Assembly (NCBI RefSeq): GCF_023074175.1
Contig: NZ_JADPKS010000152.1
Location: 33,059 to 97,058 of the forward strand
DNA from: Bradyrhizobium sp. 139
Lineage (GTDB): Bacteria; Pseudomonadota; Alphaproteobacteria; Rhizobiales; Xanthobacteraceae
Length of the DNA stretch: 64,000 nucleotides
Direction: 5' to 3'
Part shown: one piece after another, positions 26,394 through 35,357 of the stretch
How the letters are laid out: the number at the start of each line of letters is the position of its first letter
Numbering within the stretch: the stretch's first letter is position 1
Notes under the pieces: generated by a model
The model's input: only the letters and a program-made list of their open reading frames with translations
Told to the model about the DNA's origin: nothing
The model's database searches: none
Position numbers and translations under genes: made by a program

Positions 26394-26813
26394 ATGATCG
26401 AGATCGGCTCGCCCCATCAGCGGCCCCCAGGCGCATCGGCAAAGCCCACCGTCTACGTGGTCGACGACGATGCCGCTGTGCTGGGATCCCTGCGCTTCCT
26501 GCTGGAAACCGAGGGCTTTGCCGTGCGGACCTTCAGGAGCGCTCCGGCGCTGCTCAATGCGACGACCCCGCCCGGCGCGGACTGCTACGTGATCGACTAC
26601 AAGATGCCTGACATCAATGGCATCGAGTTGGCCTGGCGGCTGCGCCAATCCGACGCCGACAGGCCCGTGATCCTGATCACCGGCTATCCCGACGGAAATA
26701 TCTCGGTAAAGGCAGCGGCGGCAGGGATCAAGGACGTGATTTTGAAGCCGCTCCTCGATGAAAACCTGGCGAAATGCATCCGCCACGCCATCCAGGACAG
26801 GCGCGGCCCCTGA
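26394..26813 (+). CDS. Single-domain response regulator between fixJ and fixK2
   Basis: About 139 residues from ATG 26394. Alternative starts in the same frame are TTG 26346, which overlaps the fixJ stop, and GTG 26367. It has a receiver fold with acid pocket VVDDDAAVLGSLRFLL, phospho-acceptor in YVIDYKMPDINGIE, T in LITGYPD and K in ILKPL, and no output domain. A stand-alone receiver here may act as a phosphate sink or regulator for FixL; that is inference. It lies in the same direction as fixLJ and is separated from fixK2 by about 100 bases. Confidence 0.85.
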   Translation: MIEIGSPHQRPPGASAKPTVYVVDDDAAVLGSLRFLLETEGFAVRTFRSAPALLNATTPPGADCYVIDYKMPDINGIELAWRLRQSDADRPVILITGYPDGNISVKAAAAGIKDVILKPLLDENLAKCIRHAIQDRRGP

Positions 26814-26833
26814 CCTACGGGATTCTCCGTAGG
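26814..26833 (+). promoter_or_regulatory. Inverted repeat ahead of fixK2, candidate FixJ site or attenuator
   Basis: CCTACGG-gattct-CCGTAGG directly follows the stop of the receiver gene, 84 bases upstream of the fixK2 start. It contains the GTAG-type half sites reported for FixJ targets. It could equally be a weak terminator hairpin, but no T-run follows. Confidence 0.45.
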
Positions 26834-26916
26834 TAAACCTCCTTAAGATATCGCTCGAAATTTCCGGATCGCGCGATCCCGCGTACCAATGCACCATCAC
26901 AACGGAGATGGCGCAG

Positions 26917-27615
26917 ATGCTGACCCAGACGCTCAAGACCCAGGCGATTAAGACCCAAATCGGCGGTAAGATCGCTCCCGCGCGCTCCGTTTCCGAACAG
27001 TTCGGCGCGATCGCCGGACATGCCGGCCTCGTTGCCACCGAGTTCTCCTATCGCAAGGACGAGGAGATCTATGGCGAGGACGAGCCCGCCGAATATGTCT
27101 ATCAGGTCGTCTCCGGCGCGGTGCGCAGCTACAAGCTGCTCTCCGACGGCCGCCGTCAGATCGGCGCGTTCCATCTTCCCGGTGACGTGTTCGGCCTCGA
27201 ACCCGGCCAGACGCATCGCCTTGCGGCCGAAGCGATTATCGCCACCAGCGTACGCCTCGTGGAGCGAGCCAGCCTCGAAAGGTCCGCCAGCACCGACGTA
27301 CAGGTCGCGCGCAAGCTCTGGGTCATGACGGCGGGCGAGCTGCGTCACGCCGAGGATCACATGTTGCTGCTGGGGCGCAAGACGGCGATGGAGCGTGTTG
27401 CAACCTTCCTGCTCGAAATGGATCGTCGCCTCGCCGTCGCCGGCATGATGGCACTGCCGATGTGTCGGCGCGATATCGGCGACTATCTCGGCCTCACGCT
27501 CGAGACCGTGTCGCGCGCGCTCTCGCAGCTTCACGCAAAGCGCATACTCGGCTTCTCCGGCGCCCGCCAGATCGTACTGCGCAACCGCCAGCGCCTGCAC
27601 AATCTCGATGCCTGA
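26917..27615 (+). CDS. fixK2: FixK2, CRP/FNR-type regulator
   Basis: 232 residues from ATG 26917 (preceded by CAACGGAGATG); a longer frame from 26908 adds three residues. It has a cyclic-nucleotide-binding-like barrel (about 30-140), a dimerisation helix HAEDHMLLLGRKTAMERVAT, and a helix-turn-helix with CRRDIGDYLGLTLETVSRAL. Cys183 lies just before the recognition region, matching the redox-sensitive cysteine of B. diazoefficiens FixK2; there is no Fe-S cysteine cluster. It activates fixNOQP and fixGHIS through the boxes seen at 22614 and 19051. A partial, decayed copy lies at 13934-14490. Confidence 0.96.
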   Translation: MLTQTLKTQAIKTQIGGKIAPARSVSEQFGAIAGHAGLVATEFSYRKDEEIYGEDEPAEYVYQVVSGAVRSYKLLSDGRRQIGAFHLPGDVFGLEPGQTHRLAAEAIIATSVRLVERASLERSASTDVQVARKLWVMTAGELRHAEDHMLLLGRKTAMERVATFLLEMDRRLAVAGMMALPMCRRDIGDYLGLTLETVSRALSQLHAKRILGFSGARQIVLRNRQRLHNLDA

Positions 27616-27651
27616 TCGCTTTCACCCGGCCGCGTTTCTCCTCTCCGACTT

Positions 27652-27678
27652 GGCCCGCCGAACGCATTTCGGCGGGCC
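27652..27678 (+). terminator. Rho-independent terminator after fixK2
   Basis: GGCCCGCCGAA-cgcat-TTCGGCGGGCC stem of 11 base pairs followed by TTTCT, 37 bases after the fixK2 stop. Confidence 0.9.
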
Positions 27679-27689
27679 TTTCTCGCCGC

Positions 27690-28072
27690 AATCAAGCCGC
27701 GGGCTGCGTTTCCGGCCAAGAGGATCAGAGTTGCCAAAACGTGTGCCAACTGCTGCGGCGGAGTTGAAGCCCCAAACGACCAAACCGGTTCGACCTCTCC
27801 CATCAGGTTGTGGCCTAGCAGCCGGGCTGACGTTACGGTGCGCGCAGGCGAATGCGGCGCTTGATGTTGACGTCCTCTAGATCATCCTGATTTTCGAGGT
27901 ACTGGGCCTGCTGGCAGCTCTCGCACCAGTGACGCTGGTCTGGATCTCAGTCCGGGTCCTTCAATGCCGAATCCTGAAGACAGCTTTGTCGAGCCCGCCG
28001 CAATCTCCCCTATGAGGCCGACTGGACGAGAGATGGGACCCTCGGCTTGGACCGACTTTCCGCCGCAAGACG
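27690..28072. other. Spacer, nothing recognised
   Basis: No coding signal on either strand. Confidence 0.5.
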
Positions 28073-28580
28073 CTACGGGCGTCCGATCAAGTAGCCTTGC
28101 ATCTCATAAGAGCCCCCCTGGACAAGGAGCGACATTTGGACCTTCGTTTCGATCCCTTCAGCAAGCACCGGCACGCCAAGACCCTGAGCGAGCCGATGAC
28201 AGCGCGAACGATGGCCAACGATCGCTCGTTCTGTCCAAGCGAGCCAACGAATGCCCGATAGATCTTGATCCAGTCGAGAGGGAAGGCCTCGATGGTAGGA
28301 CAACGAGGAATACCCGGTCCCGAAGTCGTCCAGCGCGATCAGGATGCCGAGGCTCTTGGCGATTGCATCGTCTTCTTCGCGCGCAAGACATCCTCGATCA
28401 GCACGCCTTCGGTGATCTCGAGCTCGAGGCCGGCCAGCGACAGCCCGCTTTCGCCCAGCGCCTTTCGGACTTGCGCATCGAGGTTCTCCCTGCGGAATTG
28501 CGCGGCCGAGACGTTGACGGCGATCCTCAAGAGTCGGTTCCACGACGCGGCCTCACGGCAAGCCTCCATCAGCACCCGGT
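28073..28580 (-). pseudogene. EAL-domain (c-di-GMP phosphodiesterase) remnant
   Basis: Minus-strand frames give NRLLRIAVNVSAAQFRRENL, SGLSLAGLELEITEGVLIED (the E of the T/I-E-x-V motif), then GILIALDDFGTGYSSLSY (the DDFGTGYSSL motif) and GLGVPVLAEGIETKVQMSLL, MQGYLIGRP. These are the C-terminal two thirds of an EAL domain, split by several frameshifts (near 28345 and 28300), with the EAL motif itself missing. Full proteins degrade cyclic di-GMP; this one cannot. Confidence 0.8.
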
Positions 28581-29144
28581 CGTCAATCTGGGCAATCGAA
28601 CAGCCTCAGAGCGCCGCTCACGCCGCTTAAGCGCGATCAGCCTACCGCCAAAAAGGCCTTGCCGGCTCGGGCAAGTCGAGGGGATATCGCATGACAGAAC
28701 TGTCGGGTGGGACGCGCTTTTTGAAGCCAAGCGACCGGGGCGGAAAGTTCCGGCAGGCGGTCGCCCATGGAAACAAAGCCATTACGGATCGGTCCGCCAC
28801 TTGGGGCTTCTCGGAGAGAGCCGATCCGTTCACCATCCCTCCAAAGGTGAACGCGAGCGAGCGTTTCGCCCAGAACAAGGCGAGAGGGCCGCTCGGCGGA
28901 GCACAACCAGGACACAGAAAGCGAGGCCGTCGGAGGTGGTACCAGGGGGTAGCGCGATGAATATCGCATCCGCCCGGCCAAGGTCTTCGGCGGGATAGCG
29001 ACGCTGTGGCCCTGCCGGCAATCGTCAAAACACCCAGAAGCCCGCAAGGCAACCCCGGTGAACTTACCGAGACAACTGGTCTCCACGAGGTCCTAACTGG
29101 TTCTGCACGATATGACCAGTGTTGAATGTCGCTCGCAACCGAGA
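28581..29144. other. Spacer, nothing recognised
   Basis: Several overlapping frames of 60-200 codons exist on both strands, but none has a recognisable motif, ribosome binding site or consistent codon usage. Confidence 0.45.
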
Positions 29145-30383
29145 CTAACCTGGAATCTGCACCGGCAGTGCGGAATAACCGTGCACAAAATTGGATTGAA
29201 CTCGCTCCGGTTCGCCGACCACCTTTACCTCCAGAGATCGCTTCAGCATCTCCTGCCACAGGATCTTCAGCTGCAGCTCTGCAAGATGCCTACCCACGCA
29301 ACGATGAATCCCAAAGCCAAAAGAGAGATGTTGCCGTACATGTTCTCGATCGATGATGAAGCTGTTGGGGCTAGCAATAACCTCGTCGTCTCGGTTGCCA
29401 GAGATGTACCACATCACAACTTTATCGCCTCGCCTGATTTGCTTGTGCCCTATCCTGAAATCGTCCACAGCGGTCCGGCGCATATGCGCGATAGGCGTTT
29501 GGTATCGTATAATCTCGGATACCGCCCCGGGCACTAGCGAAGCATCATCGCGGAGTTTTCGCAGTTGGGACGGATTTTGACTCATGAACAAGACGCCACC
29601 GGTAATTGAGTTGCGCGTAGTATCGTTACCTCCAACAATCAGCAGAATGAGGTTGCCCAGGAACTCGCATGGCTCCATGTTTCGGGTCGCCGGTGAATGC
29701 GCCATCATAGAGATTAGGTCAGCGCGCGGCTCGGATTTTGCCCGTTCGCTCCAAAGCCGTGTGAAATAGTCCAAGCACTCGGACAGCACCGCCTTTCGCT
29801 TTTCCCAGCTGTCGATCTGGTGGCCCATTTGTGGACTCAAGGCGGCTACGTCCGACCAGTAGGTCAGCAGCCGTCGATCTTGAAACGGAAAGTCGAACAG
29901 CGTGGCCAGCATTTGGGTCGTCAACTCGATGGAGACTCTATCGACCCAGTTGAAGGTATCATTGCGCGGCAAACCGTCCAAGATCTTCTGAACCCGCGAG
30001 CGGATCAAGCCTTCAAGCTTCGCCAGGTTCTCCGATGCCGCGATCGGACTGACAGTCTTACGCTGCTGAGAATGGACAGGAGGACTCATCTTAATAAAAC
30101 TGGGAGTCCAATACTTCTGCGGCGGGTCCACAATTGTGACGCTTCGCTCTGACGAGAATATTGTGTGATTTGAATCCACGGCTACGATGTCGCGGTATTT
30201 TGTTATCGACCAATATGGACCGTACGGGCTGTCTTCGCAATAATGGACGGGATCTTCCCTTCGCAGCCGCTCGAAACAAGGCCAAACGGTATCATCTTCA
30301 AAGCGCTTGGGCTCGCTTACATCAAGGCGGCTCAGCGGGATGTCAGCCTCCTCGCAAGCGTTCTCTGCCGATAAGGCTGTCAT
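29145..30383 (-). CDS. Cytochrome P450
   Basis: 412 residues from ATG 30383; a TTG at 30410 could add nine. It has the full set of P450 motifs: I-helix oxygen-binding GGNDTTRNSITGG, ExxR in VSEIIRYQ, and the haem-cysteine loop FGFGIHRCVGRHLAELQ. It is soluble, without a membrane anchor, as usual in bacteria. No ferredoxin or reductase gene is adjacent, so electron partners must be elsewhere. It resembles single P450s (CYP127-like) of rhizobial symbiosis regions more than the gibberellin-cluster P450s, which would sit with terpene synthases that are absent here. The substrate is unknown. Confidence 0.92.
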   Translation of the reverse strand: MTALSAENACEEADIPLSRLDVSEPKRFEDDTVWPCFERLRREDPVHYCEDSPYGPYWSITKYRDIVAVDSNHTIFSSERSVTIVDPPQKYWTPSFIKMSPPVHSQQRKTVSPIAASENLAKLEGLIRSRVQKILDGLPRNDTFNWVDRVSIELTTQMLATLFDFPFQDRRLLTYWSDVAALSPQMGHQIDSWEKRKAVLSECLDYFTRLWSERAKSEPRADLISMMAHSPATRNMEPCEFLGNLILLIVGGNDTTRNSITGGVLFMSQNPSQLRKLRDDASLVPGAVSEIIRYQTPIAHMRRTAVDDFRIGHKQIRRGDKVVMWYISGNRDDEVIASPNSFIIDREHVRQHLSFGFGIHRCVGRHLAELQLKILWQEMLKRSLEVKVVGEPERVQSNFVHGYSALPVQIPG

Positions 30384-30410
30384 GATTGTCTCGCGGACAT
30401 TGGCGTGCAA

Positions 30411-30944
30411 TTTTGAAAGCTCGGCTCATGCGCTATTTGCACTCGCATGGAAGCTCGGTCGAAACACAACGAGCTGGGCCCTACAGTAACAATGTGTGAC
30501 GCATGTCCATGGCTCGGCTTCGCGAGAGCTCGCACGATCGTCAGAACTCTGAAATTATCTTACGGCCGATGTTACTTGGGAACTTGGTTCGGCCCCCGTC
30601 GATAAAGAATAGAGGAAAGGCGAGCGCAGCTCCCCTATCAAGATTGGGGAGGCGCGCGAACTCGCTTTTGTGGTAGTCAACATCAGGACGCAAGCACTCG
30701 CCGCGATGGCACCCAGCGGCACGCCCGGTTGCCACTCGACTACTTATATTGCGCGAGCAGATGGGACCCTAATCACGGTAGGGACTAAGAAGAGAGCGCG
30801 GTGTGCCAAGGACACTCGTTTTTCCTTCACTCGCGATGCGGGCTTTCGTAGAATGAATGAACAGGAGACCAAAACGGCGATCGTGCGCGAGCCGGACGAA
30901 GAGTAAACTAACCTGACGTCACAACTGGCACTAAAGTATCGTCC
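30411..30944. other. Spacer between P450 and GcrA-like gene
   Basis: A divergent promoter region. I found no TGT-N10-ACA NifA site, FixK box or nod box. Confidence 0.4.
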
Positions 30945-31271
30945 ATGCGCTGGAATAAAAGAGAATTGGCACAGCTGGAAAAGCTCTGGGCCGCGGGACA
31001 GAGTGCCGCGCAGATCGCGCGTCATCTCGAGTGCAGTCGCAACGCAGTTTGCGGCAGGCTAGCTCGGTTGGGCCTCACTCGAGGTCACAAGCCACCAACA
31101 GCAAAACCCAAGATTAGACCCGCCCCGAAGCGAGGGCCGACGGCGATGGCGGCTGGTCGCGATTGCGTCGGAAAGAAGCTGTCGCAAAAGGCGCTAGATA
31201 GCCAGCCTCAGGAAATGAGCAAGCGGCAGCTTTACGCGATGCTAGCTGAGGCAGTCAGGAATACCGCGTAG
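30945..31271 (+). CDS. Small GcrA-like DNA-binding protein
   Basis: 108 residues. The N-terminal helix-turn-helix region, MRWNKRELAQLEKLWAAGQS and AAQIARHLECSRNAVCGRLA then RLGLTRG, follows the GcrA pattern W...E...L..LW..G.SA.QIA..L..SRNAV.G...RLGL. A Lys/Pro/Arg-rich linker and a short C-terminal helix (MSKRQLYAMLAEAVRN) complete it. GcrA is a sigma-70 cofactor at methylated promoters in alphaproteobacteria; short accessory paralogues like this one lack its full C-terminal RNA polymerase-binding part. The role here is unknown, and it has no operon partner. Confidence 0.75.
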   Translation: MRWNKRELAQLEKLWAAGQSAAQIARHLECSRNAVCGRLARLGLTRGHKPPTAKPKIRPAPKRGPTAMAAGRDCVGKKLSQKALDSQPQEMSKRQLYAMLAEAVRNTA

Positions 31272-32413
31272 TACTATCAGGCGCGCCGCGATCTCCCGGG
31301 CTATGCGCCGTACTTTGGTCCATCCGGACGATTGGCTTGTTGGCTTGCGCGCTTTGTGGCTATGGCACGAACAGTGGCGTCGAGTAGAATGTTCGCGGCG
31401 GAGGCTCGATCGTAGGTCAAGTCATCCAATCTCAAGAGGCTGGATGCACTGAATTAGAAGAAGAATGCGTTCTGGTTCTTGAGCCTCGTTTTCGGCTATG
31501 CGTCTTCGGGGAAGCGCCCGACGTCCTGGTTTGCGCCGGTGTTTGGAAGTTTCTGCACACGCCGTGCCCGACGAAGTACACGAGCTCGGGTGAAGCCGCT
31601 TGACCGTGAGCCTGTCCCGATGGAACCTCCGACAGGTACCGCCCCGGCGTCGGTGACAAGCTCAGCCTTGGAGCAACTTCACGGACCGCCGAGCTCTCGA
31701 GATATTGTCTGACGTCGGTCAAAAATAGACTCCTGCAGTGCCCAGACACACGAAGACGACCACCACCCACCATAGGTGCCTTGACGATCTGTGCAAAACC
31801 GGTGGCAAGTCTGAAACGGCTGTTCAATTGCATCGATCACTTCTCGCTCGCCTACCCGGCTCATTACTTTTTCCATACCAACTCGAGAACACACTCACGC
31901 CAACAGCCGTGGCGCCGCGCGACACCGACGATCCTCGCATTGGTGAAGTTCGACTACGTACCGGGATGTCCCCGAGCCGGCGCAGGATCCCTGGGTGGAT
32001 GGGGAATACGCCAGGCAGAAGTCAACTACCAAACCTTGTCAGTTGATGAAGATTGCGAGGCGACGTATCAATTTTGATCGATGAACCTCGCACGAGTCAG
32101 GTCGTGGAGCAGTTCGAGCTCTAGCAGCGTCAACGGCCCCGGTGGATGTCTCGTTGGCGAACGTCGGAGATTAGCGAAGCGGAGTTGAATCTGGGGCCCC
32201 GCCGTGGCCGTGTTGATTCGAGTATCTCGCCTGCAGCGGTTGTTCTCTGTCTTCGAGAGGAACGGCTTGCTATCCCACACCGCGTTTCGTCAGCAGATCG
32301 GCCGTCACGCAAGCTTCCAATTGTCTAGCGACATTCCGGATTACTATCGGCAAAAAGGAATGCAAAAGACTTCGCTTGCGACCACAAACTTCGTAAACAT
32401 AGGATAACAATCG
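31272..32413. other. Long spacer, nothing recognised
   Basis: Over 1.1 kb without a convincing gene on either strand. A 12-base palindrome atcaattttgat lies at 32068-32079; its half-sites are in the opposite order to a FixK box. No FixK, NifA or nod box was found upstream of hemN. Confidence 0.45.
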
Positions 32414-33748
32414 TTGCAGACCTCGGTCCTGGAAAAGTATTGCGATGCTCGCCTTCCTTGGTACACCATCTATCCAACTGTAGCCCAGTTCTCCACGGTG
32501 GTCGGCGCCGAAGCCTCTGAGAAATGGCTGCAGCGCCTGCCGGTTAATGAGTCCGTGTCGCTCTATTTCCACGTTCCGTTCTGTCGATCGATTTGCTGGT
32601 ATTGCGGCTTCGCTCGAAGCATCACTCGCCGGGATTCACCCATCCTAGAATATTTTGCGGTTCTTCGTAAGGAGATCGAGTTGGTCGCGGCGCAGGTGCC
32701 GCAACGGCTGCCTGTGAGCGACGTGCACTTCGGCGGTGGAACGCCGACCCTCATCGAGCCCGCGCAGTTCGGGGCACTGATGGAACTTCTGCGCCGCCGC
32801 TTTGCGGTTTCGAAAACGGCCGCCATCGCTGTTGAGATCGACCCGCGCACGTTCACGCTCGCCACATCCGAAGCGTTAGCGGCTGCCGGCGTGAACCGCG
32901 CGAGCCTGGGCGTCCAGAGCTTCGATCCAATTGTTCAAAAGGCCATTAACCGCGTTCAGAGTGAGGCACAAACAGAGCGCGCTGTCGAAACGCTGCGGCA
33001 GCATGGAGTAATGCGCATCAACTTCGACCTCATCTACGGTCTGCCAAATCAGACGGTGCAGTCCTGCGTTCAGACCGCGACTACGGCGGTGGCCATGCGA
33101 CCAGACCGGCTTGCGGTATTCGGCTACGCGCACGTTCCTTCCTTTAAGAAGAATCAGCGCCTGATCGACGAGGCAGCGCTGCCAGACAGCCCTGCCCGTG
33201 CAGAACAGGCCGCGGCAATGGCCAATACACTGATTGCTGCGGGCTACCGCCAAATCGGACTCGACCATTTCGCCTTGCCGGACGATGAGCTCGCGCTGGC
33301 GCAGAAAGCCGGTCGCCTGCGGCGGAACTCACTGGGTTACTCGGCCGACACCTGCCATAAAGTCATCGGTTTCGGCCCGTCGGCCATCGGCCGACTTGGC
33401 GATGGTTACGTCCAGAATGAAGTTGCAGCGGGTTCTTACAGCGGCCAAATCAAAGCCGGCCGTCTGGCGACGTCAAAGGGCTACTGTCTCAGCCTCGAAG
33501 ACCGCGTCCGGGCCGCAATCATCGAGCGGCTGATGTGCGATTTCGAGGTCGACGTGCCGGCAATTTGCATTGCTCATGGATTTGACCCGGTCCCGTTCCT
33601 CGGTTCACCCGAACGCTTGGCAATGCTCGCCGAGGATGGGATCGTGGAGGTGGAAAAGGGATTCATCCGCGTGAGGCAGGAGCATCGTTTTCTAACTCGC
33701 GCTGTGGCCGCCGCATTCGATGCTTATCTTGGCGCGCCGCTCTGTTAA
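32414..33748 (+). CDS. hemN: HemN-type oxygen-independent coproporphyrinogen III oxidase
   Basis: 444 residues from TTG 32414. Radical-SAM motif CRSICWYC (C57, C61, C64, with F/G after it), GGGTPTL, and the HemN-type N-terminal YTIYPTVAQF. This decarboxylates coproporphyrinogen III without oxygen, supporting haem synthesis for cbb3 oxidase, leghaemoglobin-zone respiration and FixL in micro-oxic cells. Bradyrhizobium strains carry two hemN genes, of which hemN2 is FixK2-controlled. I see no FixK box here, so this may be the other copy. No neighbour in the same operon. Confidence 0.93.
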   Translation: MQTSVLEKYCDARLPWYTIYPTVAQFSTVVGAEASEKWLQRLPVNESVSLYFHVPFCRSICWYCGFARSITRRDSPILEYFAVLRKEIELVAAQVPQRLPVSDVHFGGGTPTLIEPAQFGALMELLRRRFAVSKTAAIAVEIDPRTFTLATSEALAAAGVNRASLGVQSFDPIVQKAINRVQSEAQTERAVETLRQHGVMRINFDLIYGLPNQTVQSCVQTATTAVAMRPDRLAVFGYAHVPSFKKNQRLIDEAALPDSPARAEQAAAMANTLIAAGYRQIGLDHFALPDDELALAQKAGRLRRNSLGYSADTCHKVIGFGPSAIGRLGDGYVQNEVAAGSYSGQIKAGRLATSKGYCLSLEDRVRAAIIERLMCDFEVDVPAICIAHGFDPVPFLGSPERLAMLAEDGIVEVEKGFIRVRQEHRFLTRAVAAAFDAYLGAPLC

Positions 33749-33949
33749 GACCAGCCAAGGAGCGCTGATCGTATGAATGCATTACCTTCCGTTACGCGCC
33801 CAGAAGCCCGGGTAACGATTTTCGCTCACCTGGTGCACTCACGTACAGCGCCAAATTCGTAAAGGACGCCGTGCGCAGCTGCGCGACGAGAGCCGACCCG
33901 GCCCTAGCCGCGAAGACAGCTAGGCGAGTTGCTCCCGGGAATTGGACGC

Positions 33950-34245
33950 CCCCGACTGCAATGCAGTCCGCTCAAGCGGCGTGACCGACAAAGTTCATCA
34001 CATCACCACCATTGCCCGTGTGGCCGCGGACCTCGACCAGGACGACGACTGGCTGCGGGACGTCGCCAACAAAATGGCGATCGAGGACGGCTTCATTTGG
34101 GTCTACCGCGTCGGAGAAGATGAGATGTAGGCGTTCAGCGACTTCGGTATCGAAAACCTGATCGAGCTCGTCGGGATGTACGAGGATGTTTCGACCTCCT
34201 CAAGCGCTGGCAGCCCGGGATACCGCAATCAGCCTGCGGTCTACG
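33950..34245 (+). pseudogene. Small hypothetical protein, interrupted
   Basis: In one plus-strand frame: VTDKVHHITTIARVAADLDQ, DDDWLRDVANKMAIEDGFIW, VYRVGEDEM, then TAG at 34128, and the same frame goes on as AFSDFGIENLIELVGMYED. A one-base shift then gives LLKRWQPGIPQ. The sequence on both sides of the stop is well-formed protein, so a nonsense change and a frameshift have broken one small gene. I do not know its function. Confidence 0.55.
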
Positions 34246-34249
34246 CTGG

Positions 34250-35345
34250 ATACGAACTCCCAGCAAAGAGGAGCGCTTCGTGGTGATGCACGACGGATCC
34301 TATTGATGTGCATGGTCGCCGCTCGACCGGGATCGCTACGGATCGCTGCGTGCAATCCAGAGCAGCAGCTGGTCGACGCGATGAGCTAGACCAAAGAGCA
34401 CAAAAGGACCAGCGCCGGCGCGACACGGCGCCAACGATAATCGAGCACCACAGTTAGAACCGGATCCCGCGGGATCGAAACAAGTTTCCCGTAAGAGCCT
34501 CGCAACCGGAATCGAAGCGACCTTCCCGAATGGCACCCCTCGATGCTGCCATACCGGAGTTCGTCCCTGACGCCGGGACGGTCTCGCGCCGAGCGGCACG
34601 ATACCTACGATTCGCACAGCGAGGCCGACGGGCCCGCGCCCGGTCAACCTACCAACCCTAGCAATTGATGGAGATGACGGACACATGCCAGTCAGTGCCG
34701 GTGAAACTCGCTCGGGCCACATCAAGGACGAAGTCGCGATGCGATATAGATCCGGTAAATCCAATCGAGCTGATGGATGTTCTGTCTGGTCCCGCAGCTA
34801 TCAAAACGCCTCCAATCGCGCTCTCCATCTTCCCATGAGAGCCAATCGAGGCCTCGTTCCGGCCTCAGCGAGCTTACGGGCGTCAAAAGATGTTAGCCCC
34901 TTCTGCCCGCCTGTGCTTCATCCCATGGACCGAGCTGCGGGCGTTTCTAGGGTCCGGCGTGTTCTTATGCGAGCTCAGCTAGCGCGGCTCTCTGTTGAAG
35001 AACATCCTCGTGGCAGCGGATTTGTCGCGAGAATCCCTGGGCTCCGGCGCTGGCCGCCAATCTCTTGCCAGCGAACGTCACATCGAGCAGGCCACTCCCC
35101 GTCTCGACACGGTGCAGCAGATGCTTGCACTCGATTAGCGATCGAGCGGCTGGGTTGCGTCGCGCTGGGTACCACCACGTTGGCCAAGCTGCGCCAGCAG
35201 TGGTGATAGCGCGGAAGGCTGAGCGGGTCTCGTTGGCATAGAGATGCTGCCTGGCCTCAAGCGTCACCGAGACCGCCTTGAGCACTAGAATCGCGAACCG
35301 GTCTAGGCCGTCAGGTGGACGTGCACCTTATTCAAATCGACGGAC
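34250..35345. other. Long spacer, nothing recognised
   Basis: A 173-codon plus-strand frame (34685-35206) lacks any motif or ribosome binding site and I regard it as chance. Confidence 0.45.
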
Positions 35346-35357
35346 GTGGAAATCACG

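Noticed and set aside
28691..28960. Plus-strand ORF of 89 codons in the spacer before the P450 gene
   Set aside because: No motif, no ribosome binding site and overlapping equally long frames on the other strand.
32067..32080. Palindrome atcaattttgat considered as a FixK box
   Set aside because: Half-sites are inverted relative to TTGAT-N4-ATCAA, and it is 330 bases from hemN.
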